A stretch of DNA of 39,863 nt from a bacterium (GTDB taxonomy: Bacteria > Zhuqueibacterota > Zhuqueibacteria > Zhuqueibacterales > Zhuqueibacteraceae), in NCBI GenBank assembly GCA_023150945.1, contig JAKLJX010000021.1, positions 1 to 39,863 of the forward strand. Direction: 5' to 3'. Position numbers and translations under genes: made by a program. The notes under the pieces were generated by a model. That model saw only the letters and a program-made list of their open reading frames with translations, made no database searches and had not been told where the DNA came from. This document shows, piece by piece, positions 6,622 through 17,028 of this stretch. The first letter of the stretch is position 1; every line of letters starts with the position of its first letter.

Positions 6622-9549
6622 TTATCGCAGTAGCATTAGCTTCATCACCTGTGAAAGCTCTCCTGCGCGCAGTTGAAAGAGATACACCCCACTTACCAAG
6701 CCTTTCGCCTCCCAAACGCGCTGGTGCTTGCCCGCTGGCAGCTTTTCGGAAACCAGCGTGGCGACTTCATTGCCGAGCAAGTCATAAATCTTCAGCGTGA
6801 CAAAGCTCGCGTTGGGCAACGCAAACGCAATCGTCGTCGTGGGATTAAAGGGATTAGGATAGTTGTGCCAAAGCTGAAACTGGGCCGGCATTTCCGCTGC
6901 GTTCTCATGCACTGTCGAGACTTCCGAAAACTTTCGTACGAGCACATATCTCACGAAATCTTGCGCGTGTTCAAACTTCATGAAGTAGAGCGGAAAGCTG
7001 ACCAGCACCACGCGATGATCACCGCCGAGATATTCAATGCCCACTGGCTGGCCATTCATCATGCCACCCGGTGTGCCGTCGGCAAAGCGACTGTGATAAC
7101 GATACACGGTCCGTGCACTCTGGGCGGGATGAATACCCTCTATTCTTGTGAGATGATAACTCCAGGCCGCCAAGCCTTTGGTGGTATCCACGGCGAGCGT
7201 GGGATAACCGGGCTGCGCAGGTGAGGCAGACCAAAAGCGCGCTTGCGAAAAATACTCCACGCGCTCGAGCTTGAGATCGTCATAGATAAATTCGCCTGGC
7301 CCGTAGTACGCAGGATACGTTTGTGCGGTAGAGAAAGCGCGCGAAGGCATGAAGACGGTTACCAACAAATTGCCGCCATATGCGAGGTATTCTTGCAGGC
7401 ATCGCCGGCCTGGCAGTGCTGCCGCGGGATCGGAGAAGTCGTTGCCGTGCCACACCACGGTGGAATAAGCTCCCACATCAGCCAGCTTGATGCTACCAGC
7501 ATGTGCGAGATCATACTCGGTGTGGGTGAAGCCGGCGACCAGGCCGCGATAGTATTGATCCACCTCCTCGTCCGTGGGCCGCATGAGCTGGCCGTCGCCA
7601 TCCGCGGTTTCATCGACAATCAAGATGCCGCCATCCAGCGAAACCAATCGCGAGCGTACTTCCATGCTGGCTGCGCTTTCGTGAAGTTGGTCATCCAGTG
7701 CGCGCACAGTGTAGTAATGATAAATGCCCTTGGTCGCGGTTTCATCCACAAACGAGGTGTCTCGCCAAACGCCGGGTGTCAAAAGAATTGCAGCACCTCC
7801 CGGCTCCGGGGCGCGATAGAGGCGATAGCCGAGCAAATCATACTCTCGATTAGGCGACCACGCAAGAGTAATATGCGTGCGCGTGGGCCGGTCCGTGAGA
7901 TTGATTGGGGCCAGCGGAATGGAACGTACCGTCGCTCGGCGCTCAACCGTCTGGCTCTCGTGGCCTTCATGATCATATGCGCTTACACCGACGAAATACG
8001 CCTGGCCCTCAGTCAGATTCTCCAAAATGATCTGCGTGTCGCGCGTGGTGAAGAGCGTGTCGTATTGACCCGAAGACCTGCCGAGATGAACATGATAGCC
8101 GGCCAAATCTGACTCAGCATTCGCGCGCCACGACGCAAAGAGACTCGCACCATCGCCCTTATCCACTACTTCAAAATCCTGCACCACCGCTGGGGTTGCA
8201 ATCGAATGAACCAGGAACGCCGCGCCAGCCTTGGTCACTTCCGCGCAATAGGGCATGCTGTAATTGGCGATGACATCCTGCGGCGTGTGATAGTATGGGC
8301 TGAAATCCATCTCTTCAAAGTAGATCGCAGGAAAGCCATATTCCCAAAACGGGTAGCTGTCCGAAGCCTGATTGAGGCTACCGGGCGTGGCTTTGATGGC
8401 TGTGTAGGTATTGGTAAGAGTCATCGCCATGTCGAGCAGATGTTCGCTGCCGGTGTAATAGTTGATGCTCACGCGGCTGGCAGGCAACGACCTGAGCGTG
8501 TGGCTGATCATGTCGTTGTTGATCATGAGGCGCAGGTTCATGCCCGCAGCTTGGGCTTTTTGCGCCATATCATAACAGCCGGAACCGCCGGAAAGCATCA
8601 ATTCCTCCGCGCCAAATGCGACGAACTTGATGGTGGCCTCGGGCTGATAGCCGGTGCGCTTCATCGCGCGTGCGATCTCCCATGCCGCAGCAGTGCCGCT
8701 GGCGTTGTCATCTGCGCCGGGCGCGAAGCGCATGGGATCATCATAGGTAAAGCAATCATAATGTCCACCGATGAGACAAACCGCGTCCGGATCCCGGCTG
8801 CCGGGCAAAGTGACGATGACATTCTTCTGCCACGTCGTGGTGTCCACCGGCCAGGGATTGTAGCAGAGAAAGGAATCGATCTGTACCTGCTCGAAGCCGA
8901 GGCGCGCGTATTGCCGCGCAATCCACGCTGCGACGGCGTGCCGAGTCGGCGCCAGGCTGAAGCGCGTTTGAAAGTCCTGCAAGCTTTGGATGAAATACCG
9001 CAAAGAATCAGGATTGATTTCTGCGATGATTTTGGTGATGTCGTCCGCTACGGGCAGAGCGGGTGAGAGGCGGCTCAGGATGCGTTCCTCCTTCAGGAAC
9101 TTGGGCGTTTTAGGCAGGGCCACGGCGCGCAACCCGGCACGAGCGATCTCCAAGGCTGAAAGATCGGGGGCTTTGAGGAGCAACACCTCGCGGCTGGCAA
9201 ACAACACCTTGCCCGATGACGGCTTGCGTATCGCATTACGCCCATGTTTGCCGCAAATAATGAAATAGGACTCCGACCAGGCGGCAGCATCGATGATTTC
9301 AAAGGGCAGTCCGGATTCGTTCAGCTTGGGGAGATCGGCCTGGCTAAGTCCACAAATGAAAGCGGATTCAAATTGATAATACACCGGCAACCGGAGCCGC
9401 GCCAACACGGCGCGCTCCTCGCCGTTATTGAGGCGAACGGCAATGAGATAGTCCGTTGCTTCTTGCGCCGACGAATCCGGCAACATGAAAATACTCAAGA
9501 CGATCATGACCGCCGGCAAGCATGAGATATGAGGCCTTCTGATCAGCAT
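6622..9549 (-). CDS. secreted M28 family metallopeptidase with FN3 domains and T9SS sorting domain
   Basis: The protein has 975 residues; the start at 9549 has GGAG six bases upstream. A signal peptide spans about residues 1-28. The peptidase domain (about 165-445) shows the M28 zinc ligands and acid: GGHYDC (His263), PGADDNASG (Asp280), AFGAEE (Glu315/316), INNDM (Asp346) and YHTPQD (His421). Two fibronectin type III domains follow. Next is an alpha/beta region with VWHGNDFSD and LAYGGNLLVTVF, resembling a glutamine-amidotransferase-like fold. The C-terminus is a T9SS domain (NYPNPFNPTTTIAF to MKLMLLR). M28 enzymes are aminopeptidases or carboxypeptidases; this one probably digests peptides outside the cell. 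The C1A peptidase gene lies just upstream on the same strand, which suggests joint proteolysis. Confidence 0.92.
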   Translation of the reverse strand: MLIRRPHISCLPAVMIVLSIFMLPDSSAQEATDYLIAVRLNNGEERAVLARLRLPVYYQFESAFICGLSQADLPKLNESGLPFEIIDAAAWSESYFIICGKHGRNAIRKPSSGKVLFASREVLLLKAPDLSALEIARAGLRAVALPKTPKFLKEERILSRLSPALPVADDITKIIAEINPDSLRYFIQSLQDFQTRFSLAPTRHAVAAWIARQYARLGFEQVQIDSFLCYNPWPVDTTTWQKNVIVTLPGSRDPDAVCLIGGHYDCFTYDDPMRFAPGADDNASGTAAAWEIARAMKRTGYQPEATIKFVAFGAEELMLSGGSGCYDMAQKAQAAGMNLRLMINNDMISHTLRSLPASRVSINYYTGSEHLLDMAMTLTNTYTAIKATPGSLNQASDSYPFWEYGFPAIYFEEMDFSPYYHTPQDVIANYSMPYCAEVTKAGAAFLVHSIATPAVVQDFEVVDKGDGASLFASWRANAESDLAGYHVHLGRSSGQYDTLFTTRDTQIILENLTEGQAYFVGVSAYDHEGHESQTVERRATVRSIPLAPINLTDRPTRTHITLAWSPNREYDLLGYRLYRAPEPGGAAILLTPGVWRDTSFVDETATKGIYHYYTVRALDDQLHESAASMEVRSRLVSLDGGILIVDETADGDGQLMRPTDEEVDQYYRGLVAGFTHTEYDLAHAGSIKLADVGAYSTVVWHGNDFSDPAAALPGRRCLQEYLAYGGNLLVTVFMPSRAFSTAQTYPAYYGPGEFIYDDLKLERVEYFSQARFWSASPAQPGYPTLAVDTTKGLAAWSYHLTRIEGIHPAQSARTVYRYHSRFADGTPGGMMNGQPVGIEYLGGDHRVVLVSFPLYFMKFEHAQDFVRYVLVRKFSEVSTVHENAAEMPAQFQLWHNYPNPFNPTTTIAFALPNASFVTLKIYDLLGNEVATLVSEKLPAGKHQRVWEAKGLVSGVYLFQLRAGELSQVMKLMLLR

Positions 9550-9808
9550 AAAGAACTCCAAATGATCGACAATGCCTTACTATTGCAGCGAATGCCATGC
9601 ATGTGACCTTTTCCACGACGAGTTTTCTGTCTCGAACAACTCGAGTCCGTCCGAATATCCGACACTCAAAATTCTCTTCCACAGCGAGCAGTGTCTTCAT
9701 CCCTTGAACCTGTCTGCCCTGTCTGCACAAGAGAAAAGCGTTGGCGAATGGGTTCTGGTCATGTATCTGCACGAGTTGGTTACCTCGCAAATGATAGCCC
9801 GTCGCAAA

Positions 9809-12703
9809 TTACCGCAACAAGATGAGTTTCTTGACCTGTTCGAACTCCCCTGCCTGCAACCGATACAAATACACTCCGCTCGCCAAGTCCTTTGCCTCCC
9901 ACACACGCTGGTGCCTGCCGGCTGGCAGTTTTTCTGAAACCAGCGAGGCGATTTCATTGCCCAGCAAGTCATAAACCTTCAGCGTGACGAAGCTCGCTCG
10001 CGGCAGTGCGAAGGTAATGGTCGTGGTGGGATTGAAGGGGTTGGGATAGTTTTGCGACAAGTTCCAGGCGGCTGGCAAGGAGACAGCGAACTTACTGTCA
10101 GTAATAATAGTAGGCGCCTCCGGATAGATCTCCATGTCGTCGATAAATGCACCCACATAGGTATTAACGGAGTCCGAGATAAAATGAAAGCGTACCCAGA
10201 CGTGCTCATTGCCCGTGCCCACAAACTGGTTCAGCGAGATTTGCCGTTGTACCCACTGTGGCCATTGCCTTCCAGAAAGTGAGTCGAGTTGTACCCAGGC
10301 CATGCTATCACGGCTCGCTTCGACGTGGCAAACGCCACTGCCTTTGTCAATGATGTAGCGGGTCCAGAATGTGAGCGACGCTTCATCCACCAAGGACAGA
10401 TTGAATCCCGGCTTAAATGTAAGACAACAGTTCAAAGGAGTCTTGATGAGCGTGGTAGCTGATCGCACACCCGAATGAGAATTTGTGGACTTGATGACCC
10501 AGCCCTCTTCCAAATCCCAAAAGTCAGAGTCAAATTCAAAGTCGTCCATCAGATTACTGACGTGAGTCTCAAAAGTTATGCTATCATTATAGGCATTGCG
10601 ATCTTGCGCTACACCTACAAGTGAGATCGTGAAGTCTGCCTTCCCAGTTTGGGCAAAAGCAACCGGCTCGAATAGGACGCTCTTGTCTGCGTCGCTCGCC
10701 AGCGAGGTCATCAGATAGGTGTCCCGGTAGATCACCTGCCCGGCAAATGAACCCATGCAACTCAAAGAGAAATTAGTTTCTGCATTGCGCCCTTGGTTTT
10801 TGACTTTTGCCGTGGGACGAAGACGTGCCAGGATCGGCAGTTCCTCGGTCACTGGCCAGATCTGCCGCACCAATATATCGTGATCCGGGTGCGTCACCAG
10901 CAAATCCACGGGAACGGTCTGTCTGAAGGCTGTGGTGTCATTGGAAAAAATCGTCAGTCCGCCGCGGTATTTACCCGGTTCCAGATTTCGTGCACCAATC
11001 CGCATCTGCATCACTGTTGATTCGCCGCCGGACAGACTGCCTGATCCATTCACCACCTCCAGCCAGTCCACCATGCTGTGGGTTTCTCCGTACGCAATCA
11101 TGCGAGAAGCATCGTTGCCGTGATCTTCGAAAAGCACGATGCTGCCATCTGTGATCACGATGTCGTCCACAAAGAACCCGGGCCTCGTCGGATCCATTCC
11201 TCGCACAAAATTTGTCGGCAGAGAAGCAAAAGCAAAGCGAATCACCACGTCGTCGCTGCGGTAAGAAGAAAGGTCGAACTCAACCTCCTGCCATCTGCCA
11301 CTAATTCCGGTCCAGCCTGCGGTACTTTCGCTGATACCCCGCCAAAGGCAGAAGCTGTACAACCTGCGCGAGGTGTAACGTGGCCTGATCGGTTCGGCGA
11401 TAACAAAAGTATTTCCCCGGTCCGTTGAAACCCACACATTGCATCCCTCCCAGCCGTCAAAGGGTGGCATGAGGTGAATTCCCGAAGTATCTTGCATCTG
11501 CCAAAAGCCTCGCCAGGATAGACGTGGCTGGTCGGTTGCAGACAAATCGAGAACCGGGGTATCCAGGCATTGGAGCCAATTTTTGTGATAAGTACCGGTT
11601 GGAGGATCACCACACCACCACGAGAGGCTGTCGAAGGACATATAGCTGTCAGAGTGAAAGGATGCTGTGCAACTGATGTCGAGAGTAGAATACTCCAGTG
11701 ACGCAACACCAAGGTTTTGGATGGTCAAGGATTCAAACAACGAATCCCCAGCCACGATGGTAAGATCAAGCTTATTGGGGATAGTTGTCAATGCCGGCCC
11801 TCCCGTCTGGCCATCCCAAATATAGGGACAGAAGGTGCCGATCTCACATTCGCCCCATTTGATGCGGAAGTAGCCGCCATCACCCCAGGAGGAAGACCAA
11901 CTGTTTTTGCAGATCCAGCTCTGCTCATGGTCGTTCCATCCCACCAGCACCACGGCATGACCGCTGACCAGATTTCCCCACACATGTTCATAAACACCCC
12001 CGGTATAGTAGCGGAGATCATCATATATCAAAAGATATGCGACAACCGGCCGTCTGAGCAGGGCACTTTTGATGTTTTCGATCTTCGCCTCCCCCAGGGT
12101 GACATATCCCCAATCGGGAATGGTGACGGCTTCCTGCTCCCAATGGCCGCAGGCGCTGCTGCAAGGAATTGTATCGTCTCCCTGATACGGAAGGCAGGCT
12201 TCGGTCGGCACGCCTACCGTTTGAACAAACTCAAATACCTGTTCGACAGACCAGTTGACACAGTTGCCTTCACTGCACGATAGGATGAATTGCTCGGAAA
12301 GATCAATCTGCGCGGCTGGATTGCCGTGGTGTATTTTCCACCATGCTTCCACGGCTGCCAGCGCAGCAAAGTCCCAGCAACTGCCACAAGGCTTGGGATG
12401 GGCCTGGCTTTTCACGGGCGTCATCCAATTGCCGTTGTTGTTCCGCCAGTCGAACACCGGCGGCAGCGATTCCACTTTGGGTAATGTTATCAACTTGGCC
12501 TTGCTGCGAGCCAGCACCGGAATTTCGGCGCCACCGAGTCGTTTCAGTTCTTCGAGCGGCAGTTGGGTCACCCAGCTTTCACCAGCCGTCCAATTAGCGC
12601 CTTTGGCAGCAATGGCCTGCTTCACTCGCTCAACGTCGCTCGAGGCAAATACTCCCTGCGATAGTAGAGAGATCAGAACGAATGAAAGAGCTGATTTCTT
12701 CAT
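9809..12703 (-). CDS. secreted papain-like (C1A) cysteine peptidase with T9SS sorting domain
   Basis: The protein has 964 residues, with AAGGAG seven bases before the start. The signal peptide is MKKSALSFVLISLLSQGVFA and a short propeptide follows. The catalytic domain (about 82-295) has all four papain-family positions: Gln100 (VKSQ), Cys109 (CGSCW), His249 (SGHAVVLVGW) and Asn267 (KNSWSSSWG). Several cysteine pairs fit disulfides. Beyond it are beta-rich domains, some of the adhesion/ASPM-like and MAM/jelly-roll type, probably for substrate or surface binding. The C-terminal T9SS domain (NYPNPFNPTTTITF to VKKLILLR) is almost the same as those of the neighbours. It is expected to act outside the outer membrane. 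Confidence 0.92.
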   Translation of the reverse strand: MKKSALSFVLISLLSQGVFASSDVERVKQAIAAKGANWTAGESWVTQLPLEELKRLGGAEIPVLARSKAKLITLPKVESLPPVFDWRNNNGNWMTPVKSQAHPKPCGSCWDFAALAAVEAWWKIHHGNPAAQIDLSEQFILSCSEGNCVNWSVEQVFEFVQTVGVPTEACLPYQGDDTIPCSSACGHWEQEAVTIPDWGYVTLGEAKIENIKSALLRRPVVAYLLIYDDLRYYTGGVYEHVWGNLVSGHAVVLVGWNDHEQSWICKNSWSSSWGDGGYFRIKWGECEIGTFCPYIWDGQTGGPALTTIPNKLDLTIVAGDSLFESLTIQNLGVASLEYSTLDISCTASFHSDSYMSFDSLSWWCGDPPTGTYHKNWLQCLDTPVLDLSATDQPRLSWRGFWQMQDTSGIHLMPPFDGWEGCNVWVSTDRGNTFVIAEPIRPRYTSRRLYSFCLWRGISESTAGWTGISGRWQEVEFDLSSYRSDDVVIRFAFASLPTNFVRGMDPTRPGFFVDDIVITDGSIVLFEDHGNDASRMIAYGETHSMVDWLEVVNGSGSLSGGESTVMQMRIGARNLEPGKYRGGLTIFSNDTTAFRQTVPVDLLVTHPDHDILVRQIWPVTEELPILARLRPTAKVKNQGRNAETNFSLSCMGSFAGQVIYRDTYLMTSLASDADKSVLFEPVAFAQTGKADFTISLVGVAQDRNAYNDSITFETHVSNLMDDFEFDSDFWDLEEGWVIKSTNSHSGVRSATTLIKTPLNCCLTFKPGFNLSLVDEASLTFWTRYIIDKGSGVCHVEASRDSMAWVQLDSLSGRQWPQWVQRQISLNQFVGTGNEHVWVRFHFISDSVNTYVGAFIDDMEIYPEAPTIITDSKFAVSLPAAWNLSQNYPNPFNPTTTITFALPRASFVTLKVYDLLGNEIASLVSEKLPAGRHQRVWEAKDLASGVYLYRLQAGEFEQVKKLILLR

Positions 12704-12739
12704 GACAGAACTCCTTGACTGACTAAATCATTTCATAAA

Positions 12740-12970
12740 TCACCGCAATAGAATGAGCTTCTTCGCTTCCTCAAACTCACCAAACTCCAGGCGATAGAAC
12801 TACACGCCACTCGCCAAGCCCCGCGCTTCCCACACGCGCTGGTGCTTGCCCGCCGGCAGTTTTTCTGCCACCAGCGTGGCGACTTCATTGCCCAGCAAAT
12901 CATAGATCTTCAGCATAATAAAACTCACTTTCGGCAACGCGAATACGAGGGTGGGGTTGAAAGGAACAAA
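12740..12970 (-). pseudogene. orphan T9SS sorting-domain remnant
   Basis: The minus strand reads NPTLVFALPKVSFIMLKIYD, then LLGNEVATLVAEKLPAGKH and WEARGLASGV. An in-frame TAG replaces the expected Tyr codon, and FYRLEFGEFEEAKKLILLR with TGA follows. The NYPNPFN start is lost and no passenger protein is attached. It is a decayed duplicate of the C-terminal sorting domain carried by the intact neighbours, 37 bp from the start codon of the C1A peptidase gene. Confidence 0.85.
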
Positions 12971-13075
12971 TGCTCTCTTTGTTTTCTTTGTATTTTCCAA
13001 AGCTTGATTTTTTAAGACCGGGTTTGTATATTGTGGGCACAACAAAAACAAACGCCCAATTCCGGAGTGCTCGAA

Positions 13076-13324
13076 ATGGACTTGCACGAACGCATCTCAA
13101 TCAATCCGAAAATTTGCCACGGCGAGCCTTGCATCAAAGGCACGCGCATCATGGTGACCAACATTTTGGCGGCGATTGCCGAGGGTTTGCCGATGCCGGA
13201 GATTCTTCAAGACTTCCCAGGTATCACCGCTGAAGATGTTTTGGCTTGCGTCGCCTTTGCGAATGACGTCATCCAGGAAAGAAAGTGGTATCCTGTAGAT
13301 GAAACTGAAGCCGCTGTGGCGTGA
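13076..13324 (+). CDS. DUF433 family antitoxin
   Basis: The protein has 82 residues. The start at 13076 has GGAG about nine bases upstream. NPKICHGEPCIKGTRIMV and EILQDFPGITAEDVLACV are characteristic of DUF433, a small winged-helix/HTH family paired with DUF5615 PIN-like proteins. Its TGA overlaps the ATG of the next gene, so the two are translationally coupled. It probably neutralises the toxin and represses its own promoter. The pair is on the plus strand among minus-strand cargo genes, which fits horizontal arrival. Confidence 0.88.
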   Translation: MDLHERISINPKICHGEPCIKGTRIMVTNILAAIAEGLPMPEILQDFPGITAEDVLACVAFANDVIQERKWYPVDETEAAVA

Positions 13325-13677
13325 TGAAACTTCTGGCCGATCAAAATGTCCGGTTTCGCGCCGTTCTCGCGCTCAGAAAAGCCGGTTATGACATTCTCCA
13401 TACCTCTGAAATCGAACTGGCAACGGCAGAAGACGAGTTCATTTTCAATACGGGTTTGGCGGACGAACGCATACTGATCACCTTGGACGAAGGCATTGGC
13501 GACTACCACGTGTTGCCTTTGCCCGAACATCATCCTGGCGTCATTCGATTAAAGCTTCATCCACAGCGCTGGCAGTGGGTATCCGCACGGCTTGAGCAGT
13601 TCCTGCAAACGACCAACGCTGAAGAATTGCGCGATAAATTGATCATTCTGTATAATGACCGTGTGCGCATAAGATAG
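13324..13677 (+). CDS. DUF5615 PIN-like toxin
   Basis: The protein has 117 residues from the ATG at 13324; a GTG one codon earlier is also possible. MKLLADQNVRF with its early Asp, the central EDEFIF acids and LITLDEGIGD match DUF5615 PIN-like nucleases, whose acidic residues bind metal for RNA cleavage. Length is normal and no key acid seems lost. It forms a toxin-antitoxin operon with the preceding DUF433 gene through an ATGA overlap. RNase activity is inferred from the family only. Confidence 0.88.
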   Translation: MKLLADQNVRFRAVLALRKAGYDILHTSEIELATAEDEFIFNTGLADERILITLDEGIGDYHVLPLPEHHPGVIRLKLHPQRWQWVSARLEQFLQTTNAEELRDKLIILYNDRVRIR

Positions 13678-13749
13678 TAATGAATGATGTGAAGTCGGAC
13701 TTTCGCGCTGATCGTGTGGCAAAAATCCGGCTGGTTCACGCCCAATTTT

Positions 13750-16700
13750 CTATTTGAGCAGAATGAGTTTCTTCGTCTGCACAAACCCTCCCGCTTGCAG
13801 GCGATACACATACACCCCACTCGCCAAACCTTTCGCCTCCCACACGCGCTGGTGCTTGCCCGCCGGCAGTTTTTCTGCCGCCAGCGTGGCGACTTCATTG
13901 CCGAGCAAATCATAAATCTTCAGCGTGACGAAACTCACTTGCGGCAGCGCGAATTCTATGGTGGTGCTGGGGTTGAATGGATTGGGATAGTTCTGCGCCA
14001 AGCCGAAATTCTGGGGTTGTGCATTCGCTTCATGGATTGCCACTGTTCCGTTTTCCGTGTATTTTATCGTTGTCATGACGCTCCCATACCAATCATTGCC
14101 CCGACTGGTACCAGCCACATAGACATTTCCAGCAGCATCAACGGCAACGCCCCATGCTTCATCGCTAGTATCTCCAGATCCAGTATATTGCGCGATCCAT
14201 TGTTCAACACCGGCAGCATTGTATTTGATCGTGTTAAAATCCGAGTTATCGCGTAAACCGATGCTGAATCCGGTTACATAGACATTGCCCGAAGCGTCAA
14301 CCGCCAAGCCATACGGGAAGTCATAACTTTGCCCCGCTGAATTGCTGTAACGGGCAACCCATTGCTGTTCCCCGGAATTGTTGTACTTAACGGTCGCAAA
14401 GTCGCCATAACCATTACTCAGTCCGATGACATAAACATTGCCGGCGTTGTCGAGGGTGAGGGCGGTTGCTTCGTCCCAACCGTTGCCATGCGTTCCATTG
14501 TAACGGGCAATCCACTGGGTGGCCCCTGCCGCACCATACTTGATCGTAATGAAGTCTTCACCGGTTGCTGAAGATCGCGTCCTGCCAGTCTCGTAAATAT
14601 TGCCTGAGTCGTCCACAACAATGTCGACTCCCTCATCCCAACTATTGGCCGAACCATTGTAGCGTTGCACCCACTGCATTTCGCCGAGCGTATTGTATTT
14701 GATCGTTGCGTGATCTGCCAACGTTCCAGCGCCATAACTCATTCCCGTAACAAAGGCATTGCCCGAGTCATCCACGGCAATAGCGTTGGCATTATCAAAC
14801 AAATGCCCTGGGCCGTCATAGGCAATCGCCCATTGTTCGTTTCCGGAGGAATCGTACTTGATGGTGACATAGTCAGAGTTGTCGTTGGTTATTTCTAGGC
14901 CGCCGGCCACATAAACATTGCCTGAAATATCCACCGCAAGAGAAATATGCCAGGGAAATCCCGGCCAGCCGCCTCCCCCCACAACGGTTCTATCGAAATG
15001 AGCAACCCACTGCCTTGCTCCTGAAACGTTGTATTTGACGGTAAGGTAGCCGCCCCGGTCGCCAAATCCGGTCACATAAGCATTTCCTGAGCCGTCAACT
15101 ACGAGCTTGGTTCCCTGATATCCTTCCCGGCAACGGTCAATCCACTGTATCGCTCCAGCAGCATCATACTTGATTATGACGTAAGCAGCATCGGACCCGT
15201 TGGTGCTGTATCCGCTCACATATATACTGCCGAATTTGTCAATGGCAAGGTCGGTTGCATAGTTGTAGTCGATTTTGGGGCCACTGTAAATGGCAGCCCA
15301 TTGTGCTTCTCCGGAAGCATTATACTTTATGGTAGCATAATCCTTGGATCGAACTGGCCAATCACGCCATTCCGAGTCTCCCACAGTTCCGGCAACATGG
15401 ACATTTCCAGCATGGTCAACCGCAACCGCGATCGCATAGTCACTATTGTTCCACCGGTGACGACCATTGTCCCGACCATCATACCGGGCCACCCATTGCA
15501 CCACCCCAGTGGAATTGTATTTCACTGTAGCGAAATCACTCTCGTTCTCGGTGTCGGGAGACGCGCTCCAACCCGTCACATAGACGTTACCGACCCCATC
15601 CACGGCTAGCGCGCTGGCATGGTCATGCAAATTGCGCGGCCCATTGTAGCGCATCACCCACTGCAGGGCGCCGACAGAATTGTATTTGATGGTGGCAAAA
15701 TCATCGGCTGTGTTTGAACTTTGACTTGTTCCCGTCACATAGACATTGCCGGAGGCGTCCACGGCCAAGGCGCTTGCCCCGTCTCCCAAATTTCCCGGCC
15801 CATTGTAGCGGACCACCCACTGTTTGAGGCCGGCAGAATTGTATTTGATCGTGGCGAAATCACTCTCTGTGCCTGAACCGCGACTCCCACCAGTCACATA
15901 GACATTGCCGGAGACGTCCACAGCCACGGCTTCTGCCTGGTCCCCCGCATTTCCCGGCCCATTGTAGAGGGCGACCCACTGCTCGAAGCCAGCGGAGTTG
16001 TATTTGACCGTGGCGTAATCTCGCCCAATGGCTGGAGCCTGGCTTGCTCCTGTAACATAGACATTGCCGGAGTCGTCCACCACGATGGCGCTGGCGTAGT
16101 CATATGAATTCTCTGACCAACTGTAGCGGGCGGCCCATTGCTCGACCCCAGCAGAATTGTATTTGATGGTGGCAAAATCATCTGCTGTGCTTGAACTTTG
16201 ACTTGTTCCCGTCACATAGACATTGCCGGAGGCGTCCACGGCCAAGGCGCTCGCCCCGTCTCCCAAATTCCCTGTCCCATTGTAGCGGGCGGTCCATTGC
16301 TCGACCCCTGCAGAATTGTATTTGATGGTGGCAAAATCCTCTGCTGTGCTCGAACTTTGACTTGTTCCTGTCACGTAGACATTGCCGGAGGCATCCACGG
16401 CCAGGGCAGATGCATAGTTCTCGGCATTCCCTGTTCCATGGTAGCGGGCGACCCACTGCCTCACGCCGGAAACGTTATACTTGATGGTGGCAAAATCATG
16501 TCCCTCTTCTCTCCCCTCACTCGCTCCAGTGACATAGACATTTCCAGAGTCATCAATCACCATGGCGGCTGCGCCATCTTCGCCACCGAAAACATCGGAA
16601 GAATATCGCCGCACCCAGGCAGTATCGATTCCGGCGGAAAGCTCATGCTGGGCAGGAGTTTTCCCGGTCATTGCCGCATAGGCTTGGTCATCACGATGCC

Positions 16701-16932
16701 CCAGCGGTTCTGTCATTCGGTGCCGGTCAAGCAGAGTTTGGTCGGTGGTCCAACGATTTGGCTCCTGCCTCGAAAAGAAGGGAGCCTGTACCATCTTGCT
16801 TTGCCGCGCCGTGTCCCTGTTACCTTCATTGGACATTTGACGATGGTCTTGAGATTTTCCTTGCCCATCGAAGTTTTGGGTTATTCCGAGCAGTAAGATG
16901 GCCGCGCCGGAGAGTAGCAACGCTCTCTTCAT
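13750..16932 (-). CDS. secreted SBBP beta-propeller repeat protein with T9SS sorting domain
   Basis: The protein has 1060 residues with a strong GGAGGTGAAAG ribosome binding site directly before the ATG. A signal peptide covers about residues 1-25. From about residue 105 some 16 SBBP-type repeats of 50-60 residues follow, with the pattern DFATIKYNSAGVEQWVARYN and AVDASGNVYVTG; several neighbours are almost identical at DNA level. The T9SS domain at the end (NYPNPFNPSTTIEF to TKKLILLK) targets it to the surface. Such repeats form beta-propellers; the binding partner is unknown. The nearly identical repeats make copy-number change by recombination likely. Confidence 0.9.
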   Translation of the reverse strand: MKRALLLSGAAILLLGITQNFDGQGKSQDHRQMSNEGNRDTARQSKMVQAPFFSRQEPNRWTTDQTLLDRHRMTEPLGHRDDQAYAAMTGKTPAQHELSAGIDTAWVRRYSSDVFGGEDGAAAMVIDDSGNVYVTGASEGREEGHDFATIKYNVSGVRQWVARYHGTGNAENYASALAVDASGNVYVTGTSQSSSTAEDFATIKYNSAGVEQWTARYNGTGNLGDGASALAVDASGNVYVTGTSQSSSTADDFATIKYNSAGVEQWAARYSWSENSYDYASAIVVDDSGNVYVTGASQAPAIGRDYATVKYNSAGFEQWVALYNGPGNAGDQAEAVAVDVSGNVYVTGGSRGSGTESDFATIKYNSAGLKQWVVRYNGPGNLGDGASALAVDASGNVYVTGTSQSSNTADDFATIKYNSVGALQWVMRYNGPRNLHDHASALAVDGVGNVYVTGWSASPDTENESDFATVKYNSTGVVQWVARYDGRDNGRHRWNNSDYAIAVAVDHAGNVHVAGTVGDSEWRDWPVRSKDYATIKYNASGEAQWAAIYSGPKIDYNYATDLAIDKFGSIYVSGYSTNGSDAAYVIIKYDAAGAIQWIDRCREGYQGTKLVVDGSGNAYVTGFGDRGGYLTVKYNVSGARQWVAHFDRTVVGGGGWPGFPWHISLAVDISGNVYVAGGLEITNDNSDYVTIKYDSSGNEQWAIAYDGPGHLFDNANAIAVDDSGNAFVTGMSYGAGTLADHATIKYNTLGEMQWVQRYNGSANSWDEGVDIVVDDSGNIYETGRTRSSATGEDFITIKYGAAGATQWIARYNGTHGNGWDEATALTLDNAGNVYVIGLSNGYGDFATVKYNNSGEQQWVARYSNSAGQSYDFPYGLAVDASGNVYVTGFSIGLRDNSDFNTIKYNAAGVEQWIAQYTGSGDTSDEAWGVAVDAAGNVYVAGTSRGNDWYGSVMTTIKYTENGTVAIHEANAQPQNFGLAQNYPNPFNPSTTIEFALPQVSFVTLKIYDLLGNEVATLAAEKLPAGKHQRVWEAKGLASGVYVYRLQAGGFVQTKKLILLK

Positions 16933-17028
16933 CTTTCACCTCCACCAGGCTTGATTGTCTGCGGTGCATGGCTTCTCTCTTAAATGAAATCGTTGCAGGA
17001 AAAAGCTCTTATCCGCTAAATCCGTTTA

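Noticed and set aside
7243-9066. Long plus-strand frames (289 and 286 codons) over the M28 gene
   Set aside because: Antisense shadows of a well-supported gene with GC-biased codons; no ribosome binding sites.
13750-16932. CRISPR- or DGR-like repeats in the SBBP region
   Set aside because: The periodic similarity is coding and follows the protein repeat unit; no template/variable repeat pair with adenine-specific changes was seen.
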